DNA from: Paractinoplanes ovalisporus
GTDB taxonomy: Bacteria; Actinomycetota; Actinomycetes; Mycobacteriales; Micromonosporaceae
Direction of reading: 5' to 3'
Length of the DNA: 64,000 nt
NCBI RefSeq assembly: GCF_016834655.1
Contig: NZ_JAENHP010000013.1
Coordinates: 186,001-250,000 of the forward strand
How positions within the stretch are numbered: position 1 is the first letter of the stretch; each line of letters begins with the position of its first letter. A model generated the notes under the pieces. It was not told the origin of the DNA and searched no databases. It saw only the letters and a program-made list of their open reading frames with translations. The translations under genes and the position numbers were made by a program. Of this stretch, positions 17,101 through 23,084 are shown in pieces.

Positions 17101-18495
17101 CGGCTGGGGGCGCACGCGGCGCCGTACATGGATCCGGATGGCACTCTGCACAACATCCGGCCGATCGGGCGGCTTGTGGTTTCCGGGGCCGATGCGCCGG
17201 AGCGTCCGGCCGACACCGACTTCGGCGGCATGTGGTTCTCGGCCAAGGCGGACGAGCCGACGCCGGGCGGGAACGCCGTTACCGCCCCGCCGGCGGAAGC
17301 GGCCACAGTGGGCGCCGCGTCGCAGCCGGAGCACGCCAACCCCTCGCCGCATGAGGCCGGGGACGCGAACTCGGGCGAGCTGGGTGCCACGTCGCAGAAC
17401 GCGAACGGGGCTACGGGCACGTCGCAGCAACGAGCGACCGCGACGCGGCCGGGCAGTTCCGGAGCCGTGCCGGAAGGGTTTGCGCACGAAGCGGGCGGCG
17501 CGACAGACCAGGCCGCGGACGTGGCCGGGTCGACCGTGGCCGAGCGGGGCGAAGCACCGACGGACGGCGTCGTCATCGACCTCGACGTCACGGGGCTCTT
17601 CCAGGGCCGGACAGTCACGGGCGAACAACCCAGCCGTACGGCCACGGGCGAACAACCCAGCCATACGGCCACGGGCGAACACCCGGGGCGGGGTGTCACA
17701 GGCGAGCAGCCGAGCCAGGCGGTCGCAGGCGAGCAGACGGATGAGACGCTCGACCCCACCGCCGTACGGGCGAAGATCGATGAGCACATGGCGGCCCACC
17801 AGCCGGAAGGCAATCGGGCTCAGGTGGAGCGGGAGGTTGAGCGGCCGGCCCTGTCCGCGGCTGACCTCGAAGCCATCCGGTGGCGGCTTGACGGTGGGAC
17901 GCTGCGCGAGGTTGTCGACGACCGCGAAGCGCTGCGTGAGCTGGGCGAACGGCTGGACGGGCCGCTCGCCGACGAAGTGGACAACGTGGCCAAGGCGGGG
18001 CTGCTGAGCGTACGGGCCGAGGTGTACCGGCTGCTCGGTGAGCTGGGTATGGCCGCCGCGGCTGCGCGGCTTGCTCTGGCCCATGCCGAGTCGGCCCGGG
18101 ACATGCAGTCCGAGGTGATCGCGCAGGCCGAGCTGGCGCACATTCTGCGGCTGCGCGGCGACTTCAAGGAGGCCGACCGGCTCTTCGCGAAGGCGACCGG
18201 TTCCGAAGTTCCGGAGACGCTGCGCAGCGTGGTCCACGAGAACGCCGGCCGTTGCTGCTTCGACCAGGGGCGGCACATGGAGTCGCTGGATCACTTCGCC
18301 CGGGCCGTACGGCTGGGGACGCCGGAGGACACCGATCTGGCCGCGCGTGTCGGAGTGTGTCTCGAGGCCGTCTACATCCATGTGCTGCGGGACGGCTGGG
18401 GTCCCTACCCGCGTACGCGGGAGGAGATCCTCGGGATGGCCAAGTCAGGACTCGACGAGAACACCGCCGAGCAGCCGGTCATCCAGCCGCGCTGA
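11107..18495 (+). CDS. Giant disordered minisatellite protein with C-terminal TPR-like domain (2,462 aa)
   Basis: No known name. Residues 1-20 are very acidic (FEDDEYWDEEYSEY), followed by Arg/Asp-rich repeats (RRDGYD, about 295-375). About 1,700 residues of Pro/Gln/Gly/Ala-rich in-frame repeats come next: WEGDRRQ (about 418-565), GPLDPNAPA (about 755-898), SETDPRLSL (937-972), RGPVPGD (about 1105-1205), GPWPGDAHG (1366-1435), PGQQAPQ (about 1608-1638), and SGDSQHWAD (about 1800-1936). A basic/His-rich island (FRRAVDKLFGHGSDKHDHDQ) sits near 1476-1500. A conserved-looking patch (about 2007-2050, GTLHNIRPIGRLVV) leads to a folded helical end (about 2215-2455) of TPR hairpins (AKAGLLSVRAEVYRLLGELG; LAHILRLRGDFKEADRLFAK). 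There is no signal peptide or membrane segment, so it is likely cytoplasmic. The uninterrupted frame over 7.4 kb with repeats in multiples of three supports a real gene. A scaffold or condensate-forming role is only a hypothesis. Confidence 0.85.
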   Translation: MSFEDDEYWDEEYSEYSIMPSAAVVQERQYERRDTPDPVIPTRRGGRDSGGPVDELAARRQRRATGNSGAPQRAPQAAFDSQRPSWLDDPDFVPIDTSQPNLAGDDFDEVDFNRPELGADFDAPDTTYTRRDDRYDLHDDIDEPYDHRDLVAYGHGPDPGVKTVSRSDSGQAEHEERQPGRWRQRPRRADERPRRAEERPRRPEDRPRRAPEERPRREEERPEQPAASGRARVPEAPPRDQYRRPDDERSRPQRRPARDEVYDYDERRRPYPDENVRSGGRAAMLWDEPGPQRGRPEDQAFDGTDVRDRRRPGSRRDEYTAFDDRRDGFDPRREGYDERRDGYDPRRDGYDPRGRRDGYDDRRDPRRDGYEERRPWPGEADDRRGWAPPREDAPRTIEGEVIEGEIVDDRRRPAASAPVEPWQGDRRQPSAPDSWEGDRRQPPAAASVPAETWENDRRQTPAASAPAETWEGNRRQAPAASAENWPGDRRQPATPETWEGDRRQAPAASAENWPGDRRQPTTPETWEGDRRQTPAASAENWPGDRRQPTTPESREGDRRQTWDGQGWDDRVPVGGQGWVEEAPATVPASSSSSDEQGWVEEGTPERETRPAAELEEAPQNPETDGGDGPRVISKTPPPATPRVIGKEEPPPAPRVVKKAEPPATPRVVGTHAPTPAARVVSPPPTPATPAGQPAAAPRAVPQQPPAAQRPAAQQPATPPQPTRGPGQAQPQAPAARVAVPPQAPAARAAVTPQGPPAAPQAPSGPGHAAARGPLDPQAPTTAGPGQPGSRGSQTPAGPGQAAARGPVDPHAPAPRTPEGQGEAAARGPLDPNAPARPRQAGARGPLDPNAPAHPGQAGAPDPHSPTGPGQAAARGPLDQNAPAGPGQAAARGPVGPGQVAGRGTAGPSQPARGDAVPGQPRRGDVPPSRGPGERSPSETDPRLSLSETDPRLSLSQTDPRLSLSETDPRLEMPPGQRSRRSPRTAHVYLSEGDDPWSMVPDEAPPAALPSHGFGRPVSPAGPPPGAGQPPVAMPPGRGPVPAAPGGQQPGVAPRPVGPGQQPPVSVPPAAARGPVPAAPAPQRPGVPDQAPGDQRGTQRDPNVQQPAARGPVSGDAQRGMPQSPGAQPPTRGPVPGDLQRGMQQNPGAQSPSRGAVPGDVQHGMPQNPGAQPPTSRGPVPGDAQRGMPQDPAGQPAARGPVPGAPMRPVSGEAGRGVPQQSAPNSPPYAAPVSPSAPQGAQVPPTVIPGAHPAQHGVPASPVSPGAAGRPGTPGTQGSPAAAVPPGTSAQPGASVPPGAAVPPSMAHAAPPVSPAPQAPADGWPSSASPVHGQAPGGSVPVSPGQMPPSAQPHGEPSRDGRFAPGQAERGPWPGDAHGGQAERGPWPGDAHDGQAGRGPWPGDAHGGQAEPGPWPGDAHGGQAERGPWPSDERGGQRSVPVQRGPVQPAPAQSAPAQPAPEQHAPDEQSHHKSGGVFRRAVDKLFGHGSDKHDHDQHDDHQPEMRGQQPSTPTVAAGQAPRPQASGDFAPGGHGPARHIPGQHAPGQHAPGQHFPGESPRPGAATHEQPAARQQAPDQQESGWTEAEEPQRPRTAAEQLAARQPAPGQQAPQTPIPGQQAPQTPIPGQQAPQAAIPGQQSLRSQEPSGQAPGRVDAVRPESPAGFRIQAAQGLPDSPWAPPQHRGASAERPTSLASAPVSAPGGGERGRSIPRQVSPAGDQDLTALPTQPLAPGGEEPPGGPQATAKIGFPLRPRSAPPADSAGSEQPGLGHTAQQPRPSADDDLPRSRAEGDAWPPRVGDSSPTSGDSQHWADSNTPQPWPDDDARQPRVGDSSPTSGDSQHWMDGDTPQSRPDGDARQLRVADGSVTDGDSQHWADSNTPQLRPNGDARQLRVADGSVTGDDSQHWADSDTPQPWPDGDAQQPRVGDSAPAGEDAQQWADGADVRQQEQQQMPGAVPAPRMPVDSPVEAAEATRGSRHAGPDDGDEQGGSAPDDPNRLGAHAAPYMDPDGTLHNIRPIGRLVVSGADAPERPADTDFGGMWFSAKADEPTPGGNAVTAPPAEAATVGAASQPEHANPSPHEAGDANSGELGATSQNANGATGTSQQRATATRPGSSGAVPEGFAHEAGGATDQAADVAGSTVAERGEAPTDGVVIDLDVTGLFQGRTVTGEQPSRTATGEQPSHTATGEHPGRGVTGEQPSQAVAGEQTDETLDPTAVRAKIDEHMAAHQPEGNRAQVEREVERPALSAADLEAIRWRLDGGTLREVVDDREALRELGERLDGPLADEVDNVAKAGLLSVRAEVYRLLGELGMAAAAARLALAHAESARDMQSEVIAQAELAHILRLRGDFKEADRLFAKATGSEVPETLRSVVHENAGRCCFDQGRHMESLDHFARAVRLGTPEDTDLAARVGVCLEAVYIHVLRDGWGPYPRTREEILGMAKSGLDENTAEQPVIQPR
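12553..12790 (+). repeat. 84-bp in-frame minisatellite, about 3 copies
   Basis: GAGAACTGG recurs at 12553, 12637 and 12721, exactly 84 bp (28 codons) apart, encoding ENWPGDRRQ and ETWEGDRRQ modules of the giant protein. Confidence 0.9.
13915..14022 (+). repeat. 27-bp in-frame minisatellite, 4 copies
   Basis: Units begin at 13915, 13942, 13969 and 13996 and encode SETDPRLSL with one SQTDPRLSL. Codons differ between copies although the peptide is kept, suggesting selection on the peptide. Confidence 0.9.
15202..15411 (+). repeat. 42-bp in-frame minisatellite, 5 copies
   Basis: Units begin at 15202, 15244, 15286, 15328 and 15370 and encode QAERGPWPGDAHGG with small changes. Confidence 0.92.
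16531..16914 (+). repeat. 96-bp in-frame minisatellite, 4 copies
   Basis: The SQHW codons recur at 16531, 16627, 16723 and 16819, 96 bp (32 codons) apart, in an acidic, Trp-containing part of the giant protein. Confidence 0.92.
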
Positions 18496-18660
18496 CCTCC
18501 TGCCGAGGCGCGGGCGGTCGGCCGAGCAGCCGGTTGTCGAGTCACGCCGGGGCGCGGGCGGTCGGCCGGCCAGCCGGTCATACAGTCACGCCGGGGTGCC
18601 GGCAGGTCGGCCGAGCAGCCGGTCAACCGGGCGCGCTGACCTTCTGCCTGGGTGCGGGTG
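18472..18660. repeat. 44-55 bp tandem array forming both convergent gene ends
   Basis: CAGCCGGT recurs at 18472, 18527, 18571 and 18616. The first copy supplies the last codons and TGA of the giant gene; the last copy, read on the other strand, supplies the last codons and TGA of the diguanylate cyclase. Those two outer copies also share CGCGCTGACCT, which the inner copies lack. Confidence 0.88.
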
Positions 18661-19690
18661 GGTGGGCCATCGCCGTACGGCCCCGGCCGCCCTCCTTCGC
18701 CTCGTAGAGGGCGGCGTCCGAAGCCGCGCGCAGTTCCTCCGCGGTCAGGGCGTGATCCGGCACCAGCGCGATGCCGATGCTGAGCCCGGGTGAGCCGCAC
18801 GGCAGACCGTCGACCGCGACCAACGCCGTACGGACCTCGTCGGCCGCCCGCCGCGCGCTCAGCCGGTCGGTGCGCAGCAGCACGGCGAACTCGTCGCCGC
18901 CGAGGCGCGCCACCATGTCGCGGTCGCGCCGGGCCACCGTACGCAGGCAGGCCGCCACCACCTGGAGGGCCTGGTCACCGACCCCGTGCCCCCATGTGTC
19001 GTTGATGGTCTTGAAGTGGTCGATGTCGACCGTCATGAGTGCCAGCGGCTCGCCGCTCTCCCGCGCCCAGGTGACCGACCGGTCCAGCTCGTCGTCGAAG
19101 GAGCGCCGGTTGGCCAAGCCGGTCAGCGGGTCGGCCAGCGCCTGCGACTCGAGCACCGCGCGGAGCCGGTCGTTACGGTTCCGCAGCGAGGCCACCACGA
19201 TCGCGGTGAGGCTGAGCGCGACCGTCACCGAGATCCAGTCGGCGAGGCCCGGGGCGAGGCCGAGCACGGGGAACGCCACCGACGCGTGCCCGGCCGACAC
19301 CATCGCCAGGATCATGGCGGTGACCCGGTGGCTGAGGAAGTTGGCCGTGTAGAGCACCGGCCACAGGTAGAACAGCTGGGATCCGGCGGCCACGTCGCGG
19401 GAGGCGATGTTCAGCCCGGCGATGGTGGCGACGGCCACGAACGGCAGGATCAGCCAGAACAGCCGGGGCAGGGTGCGCGGCCGCCACATCGAGAGCGCGC
19501 CGCCGGCGCCCATGAACAGGACGGTCAGCGAGATGGCGAGGACCCAGGCCACCGGGTGCTCGTCGGGCAGCACGATGCCCGTGAGGAACACGACCGGCGC
19601 CGCGGCCAGCATCAGATACGCGACGCTGCGGGTTGCCCCCTGTTCGTCGCGGAGCTGATAGCGCACTCCCCCACGATCGGCGAGGAGCAC
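18623..19690 (-). CDS. Membrane-bound diguanylate cyclase (355 aa)
   Basis: Makes cyclic di-GMP from two GTP. The N-terminal half (about 25-165) has five or six hydrophobic membrane spans and no known sensor motif. A short linker leads to a GGDEF domain: DPLTGLANRR (about 187-196), DIDHFKTIND, and the active-site motif LGGDEFAV. RDRD lies five residues before GGDEF and forms the RxxD inhibitory I-site. Key residues are intact, so activity is likely. GTG 19690 gives the longest frame; no clear ribosome site is seen, so the start is uncertain by a few codons. It converges on the giant gene across a tandem array that provides its last codons. In Streptomyces cyclic di-GMP controls development through BldD; whether that applies here is inference. 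Confidence 0.92.
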   Translation of the reverse strand: MLLADRGGVRYQLRDEQGATRSVAYLMLAAAPVVFLTGIVLPDEHPVAWVLAISLTVLFMGAGGALSMWRPRTLPRLFWLILPFVAVATIAGLNIASRDVAAGSQLFYLWPVLYTANFLSHRVTAMILAMVSAGHASVAFPVLGLAPGLADWISVTVALSLTAIVVASLRNRNDRLRAVLESQALADPLTGLANRRSFDDELDRSVTWARESGEPLALMTVDIDHFKTINDTWGHGVGDQALQVVAACLRTVARRDRDMVARLGGDEFAVLLRTDRLSARRAADEVRTALVAVDGLPCGSPGLSIGIALVPDHALTAEELRAASDAALYEAKEGGRGRTAMAHPPAPRQKVSAPG

Positions 19691-19750
19691 GCGGAGCTGA
19701 GCGGGGCGGCGAGACGCCGACCGGCAACGACCGCGCAGAGCCGAGCGCTT

Positions 19751-20533
19751 CTAGGCGACGTCGACGGTCTCGTGGAGGCGCTGGCGGCGGTTGAAGGCTG
19801 CGGCCACCCGGGCCACCACCGTACGGGGTAGGAGGCGTGCGGGCCAGGTCATCACGCGGTTGACGCCGCGGCCCGGGTAGGAGACGGGACGCCGGCGAGC
19901 GTAGTCGTCGAGGGTCTGGGCGGCGACGGTCTCGGGGGTGTCGGCGCCGGGGTCGATGGTGGCCGTGGTGCCGTCGAAGAAGCCGGTGGCGATGGCGCCC
20001 GGGTGTGCGGCCATGACGTGGACGCCGGTTCCGCGCAGTTCCTCGGCCAGCGCCTCGCTGAAGGAGAGCACGAACGCCTTGGTCGCGGCGTAGCTGGCCT
20101 GGTACGGCAGGGGCAGGAAGGCCGCGGTGGACGAGACGTTGATGATGCCGCCGGCGCCGCGGGCCACCATCTCGGCTCCTAGCGCGTGGGTGAGCGTGAG
20201 CAGGCCGCTGATGTTGAGGTCGACCGAGCGCAGCTGCGGTTCGAGCGGGCGCTGGAGGAACGGGCCCGCACTGCCCATGCCGGCGTTGTTGATCAGCAGG
20301 TCGACGACCAGGCCGCGGTCGGACAGCTCGCGCAGGATCCGCTCGGGGCCGCCGCGGGCGGTCAGGTCGCCGGTGATGACGACGGCGTTCTGCATGGTCG
20401 CGGCCAGCTCTTCTAGATCGCTTCCCGAGCGGGCCAGAAGGATCACCCGAGCTCCGCGGCGGGCGAGTTCCAGCGCGTACGCCCGTCCGAGTCCCTTGGA
20501 TGCGCCGGTGACGAGAGCGGTGATGTCCCGCAT
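19751..20533 (-). CDS. Short-chain dehydrogenase/reductase (260 aa)
   Basis: NAD(P)-dependent oxidoreductase of the classical SDR type with Rossmann fold. Motifs: TGASKGLG nucleotide site (about 8-15), NNAG (about 86-89), catalytic Ser in NVSST and the YxxxK pair in YAATK. Length is typical for the family. ATG 20533 follows GGAGG at 5 bases and is preferred over the in-frame ATG at 20545. It diverges from a MarR regulator, and two identical 13-bp palindromes lie in the shared promoter region, so MarR very likely represses it. The substrate cannot be told; such pairs often answer to aromatic or phenolic compounds. Confidence 0.92.
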   Translation of the reverse strand: MRDITALVTGASKGLGRAYALELARRGARVILLARSGSDLEELAATMQNAVVITGDLTARGGPERILRELSDRGLVVDLLINNAGMGSAGPFLQRPLEPQLRSVDLNISGLLTLTHALGAEMVARGAGGIINVSSTAAFLPLPYQASYAATKAFVLSFSEALAEELRGTGVHVMAAHPGAIATGFFDGTTATIDPGADTPETVAAQTLDDYARRRPVSYPGRGVNRVMTWPARLLPRTVVARVAAAFNRRQRLHETVDVA

Positions 20534-20548
20534 GGAGTCCTCCATTAG

Positions 20549-20595
20549 TTCGAGTCTCGAAGCATTGACGCTAGCACGATACTTCGAGTCTCGAA
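20549..20595. promoter_or_regulatory. Two identical 13-bp MarR-type operators
   Basis: TTCGAGTCTCGAA occurs at 20549-20561 and again at 20583-20595, 34 bp apart, in the 82-base region between the divergent SDR and MarR starts. Perfect copies of a palindrome on both sides of the promoters indicate autoregulation and co-repression. Confidence 0.88.
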
Positions 20596-20615
20596 ACATC
20601 AGTAGGATGGCAGGC

Positions 20616-21035
20616 ATGACCGCACCCGAGCTCACCGCGGCCGTCACCGCGACGTACGACATCTGGATGCGGACCGTCGACCTGACCGGGCCGGCTCTGG
20701 CCGCCCACAACCTGACCCAGGCCACGTTCCAGGCGCTGTGGGTGATCGACCCGGACGAGCCGCCGCCCTCGATGAAGGTGATGGCCGAGCGCCTGCACTG
20801 CAACGCCCCGAACCTGACCTTCATGGCCAATCAGCTGGTCGACCGGGGGCTGGTCGAGCGGTCGGTCGACCCGGCCGACCGCCGCTCCCGGGTGCTGGTG
20901 CTGACCCCGAAGGGCCGTCAGGTGCGGGCCGAGGTGGTCGAGGCGGCCCTGGCCGGCACCCCGCTGGCGGCGCTCTCGCCGAGCGAGTTGCGGCAGCTCG
21001 TCGCGCTGCTCAACCGCGCGCTCAGCCCGGCCTGA
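20616..21035 (+). CDS. MarR family transcriptional regulator (139 aa)
   Basis: Winged-helix repressor. The DNA-binding part (about 45-105) shows PPSMKVMAERLHCNAPNLTFMANQLVDRGLVERSVDPADRRSR with the wing DxRxR typical of MarR; the outer helices form the dimer interface. ATG 20616 has AGGA upstream at 8 bases; ATG 20607 in frame would be too close to its ribosome site. Divergent from the SDR gene with paired operators between them. The likely ligand is a small aromatic molecule, which is inference from the family. A 34-bp tandem array follows the stop. Confidence 0.92.
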   Translation: MTAPELTAAVTATYDIWMRTVDLTGPALAAHNLTQATFQALWVIDPDEPPPSMKVMAERLHCNAPNLTFMANQLVDRGLVERSVDPADRRSRVLVLTPKGRQVRAEVVEAALAGTPLAALSPSELRQLVALLNRALSPA

Positions 21036-21058
21036 CTACGGCCCGCTCGCGGCGTCGC

Positions 21059-21227
21059 AAAGGAAGCGACGGGACAAGGGGAACGGCCGGGCAAAGGAAG
21101 CGACGGGACAAGGGGAACGGCCGGACAAGGGAGGCGACGGGACAAGGGAAGCGGCCGGACAAGGGAGGCGACGGGACAAAGGAAGCGGCCGGACAAGAGA
21201 AGCGGCGAAACAGGGAATCAGCGCCGG
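21059..21227. repeat. 34-bp tandem array, 4 full copies plus a degenerate fifth
   Basis: Units at 21059, 21093, 21127 and 21161 are each exactly 34 bp (AAGGGAGGCGACGGGACAAG and similar) with few changes; 21195-21227 is a decayed copy. The array fills the gap between the MarR stop and the permease stop. Confidence 0.93.
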
Positions 21228-21228
21228 C

Positions 21229-22413
21229 TCATTCAGTACGCAGTGCGACCACCGGATCGAGGCGACCGGCACGCTGCGCCGGCACCACCCCGAAGACGAT
21301 GCCCACGAACGCGGACACGCCGAACGCCAGCGCGAGCGACCACCACGTGATCGCGGCCGGAACGGGCGAGAACCGGTCGACCAGCAGCGCCGCCGTGACG
21401 CCGAGAGCCATGCCGAGCACCCCGCCGATGGTCGTGAGCAGCACGGCCTCGAGCAGGAACTGCACGCCGATGTCGCGCGGCCGGGCGCCGACGGCCTTGC
21501 GCAGGCCGATCTCCTTCGTCCGCTCACGCACCGACACGAGCATGATGTTCGAGACGCCGACACCGCCGACGAGCAGGCTGATCCCGGCGATCGCGGCCAG
21601 CACCCCGGTCAGCACGCCCAGGATGTCGCCCAGCACGCCGAGGATCTGCTCCTGGGTGACGGCGCTGAAGTCGGTGTCCGGATGCCGGTCGCTCAGCACC
21701 GAGACCACCGCGGTGGACAACTGATTGATGCGCTCGCGGTCGGGGGCGCGGATCGCCAGGCCGTCGATCCGGTCGGTGCCGAGCAGGCGCTGGGCCGCGG
21801 TCACCGGCACGTGCACCTCGCTGTCCCGGTCGACGCCCAGGCTCTGCCCGAGCCGTTCGAAGGTGCCGATGACCCGGAACCGGACGCCGCCGATCGTGAT
21901 CTGCCGGCCGATCGGATCCCGGTCGCCGAACAGGGCCGTGGCCGTGCCGGCGCCGAGCACCGCCACGCGGCGGCCGGTCGTCACGTCCGTACGGGAAAGG
22001 TAGGTTCCGCGGTCGAGCCGGCGGACGAAGACGTCGGGCGTGTTCTCGAGAACGCCCTGCATGCTGGCGAACGTCGAGCGCGAGCCGGCACGCACCGTCT
22101 CCCCCGACGCGATGGTGGCGGCCACCCGGTCGCGGTCGCCGACCACCCGCGCGACCGCCTCGACGTCGTCCAGGTCCATGGTCGACGCGGCCGGCGCCGA
22201 CCCCGCCTCGAGCCGGCCCGGCACGACCAGCAGCAGGTTGGAACCCAGCCCCTCGACCTGCTGCTCGATCTGGCCCTTGGTGCCGGTGCCGATGCCGACC
22301 AGCGCCACCACCGCGGCCACGCCGATGATGATGCCGAGCATGGTCAGCATGCTGCGCAGCCGGTTGGCGCGCAGGGCGTCGAGCGCGACGCGCCAGGCTT
22401 CCGCGAGTCTCAC
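21229..22413 (-). CDS. MacB-like ABC transporter permease, FtsX family (394 aa)
   Basis: Membrane part of a MacAB-type exporter. An N-terminal transmembrane helix (about 20-42, LTMLGIIIGVAAVVALV), a long extracytoplasmic MacB_PCD domain (about 45-265), then three C-terminal helices (about 285-380) with the FtsX motif (ISLLVGGVGVSNIMLVSVRERTKEIG). The GTG start overlaps the stop of the ATPase gene (GTGA), so it is the third gene of a coupled operon adaptor-ATPase-permease. Such systems export peptides, lipids or antibiotics in other bacteria; the substrate here is unknown. Confidence 0.93.
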   Translation of the reverse strand: MRLAEAWRVALDALRANRLRSMLTMLGIIIGVAAVVALVGIGTGTKGQIEQQVEGLGSNLLLVVPGRLEAGSAPAASTMDLDDVEAVARVVGDRDRVAATIASGETVRAGSRSTFASMQGVLENTPDVFVRRLDRGTYLSRTDVTTGRRVAVLGAGTATALFGDRDPIGRQITIGGVRFRVIGTFERLGQSLGVDRDSEVHVPVTAAQRLLGTDRIDGLAIRAPDRERINQLSTAVVSVLSDRHPDTDFSAVTQEQILGVLGDILGVLTGVLAAIAGISLLVGGVGVSNIMLVSVRERTKEIGLRKAVGARPRDIGVQFLLEAVLLTTIGGVLGMALGVTAALLVDRFSPVPAAITWWSLALAFGVSAFVGIVFGVVPAQRAGRLDPVVALRTE

Positions 22414-23084
22414 CGGACGATCACGCCGTCCTTCATGACGATCTGCCGCCGCGCCCGGCCCGCCACCTCACGGTCGTGGGTCACCAGCACCACCGCCACG
22501 CCCTCGGCGTTCAGCGACTCGAGCAGGCCCAGCACGGACTGGCCGGTCGTCGAGTCGAGGTTGCCGGTGGGCTCGTCGGCCAGCAGCACCGACGGGTCGG
22601 TGACCAGGGCACGGGCGATCGCCACGCGCTGCTGCTCGCCGCCCGACATCTGGTTGGGGCGGTGGTCGAGGCGGTGCGACAGGCCGACCCGATCGAGCAT
22701 CGCGGTGGCCCGTTCCCGGCGTTCGCGGCGGCCGATGCCGCGATAGACCAGCGGCAGGGCCACGTTGTCGCGGGCGGTGGTGCGCGCGAGCAGGTGGAAC
22801 GACTGGAAGACGAAGCCGATGGTCTCGTTGCGCAGCTTGGCCATCTCGGCCGGGTTCAGCGTCGACACGTCCCGCCCGCCGATCAGCAGCGTGCCCGCCG
22901 AGGGCCGGTCGAGGCCGCCCAGCAGGTGCATCAGCGTCGACTTGCCCGAGCCCGAGGTGCCGACGATCGCCACGTAGTCGCTCGGCTCGATGCTGAGCGA
23001 GACCCCACGCAGGGCGGGCACCGAGACGCCGTCGAGGTCGTAGGTGCGGCTGATGTCGGTCGCGACGATGGCGGGAGCGGTCAT
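22410..23084 (-). CDS. MacB-like ABC transporter ATPase (224 aa)
   Basis: Cytoplasmic ATPase of the exporter. Walker A GTSGSGKST (about 42-50), signature MSGGEQQR (about 145-152), Walker B VLLADEPTGNLDS (about 165-177) and the H-loop THD are all present, in the LolD/MacB arrangement. ATG 23084 overlaps the adaptor stop (ATGA) and the stop overlaps the permease start, so all three are translated together. Confidence 0.95.
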   Translation of the reverse strand: MTAPAIVATDISRTYDLDGVSVPALRGVSLSIEPSDYVAIVGTSGSGKSTLMHLLGGLDRPSAGTLLIGGRDVSTLNPAEMAKLRNETIGFVFQSFHLLARTTARDNVALPLVYRGIGRRERRERATAMLDRVGLSHRLDHRPNQMSGGEQQRVAIARALVTDPSVLLADEPTGNLDSTTGQSVLGLLESLNAEGVAVVLVTHDREVAGRARRQIVMKDGVIVR

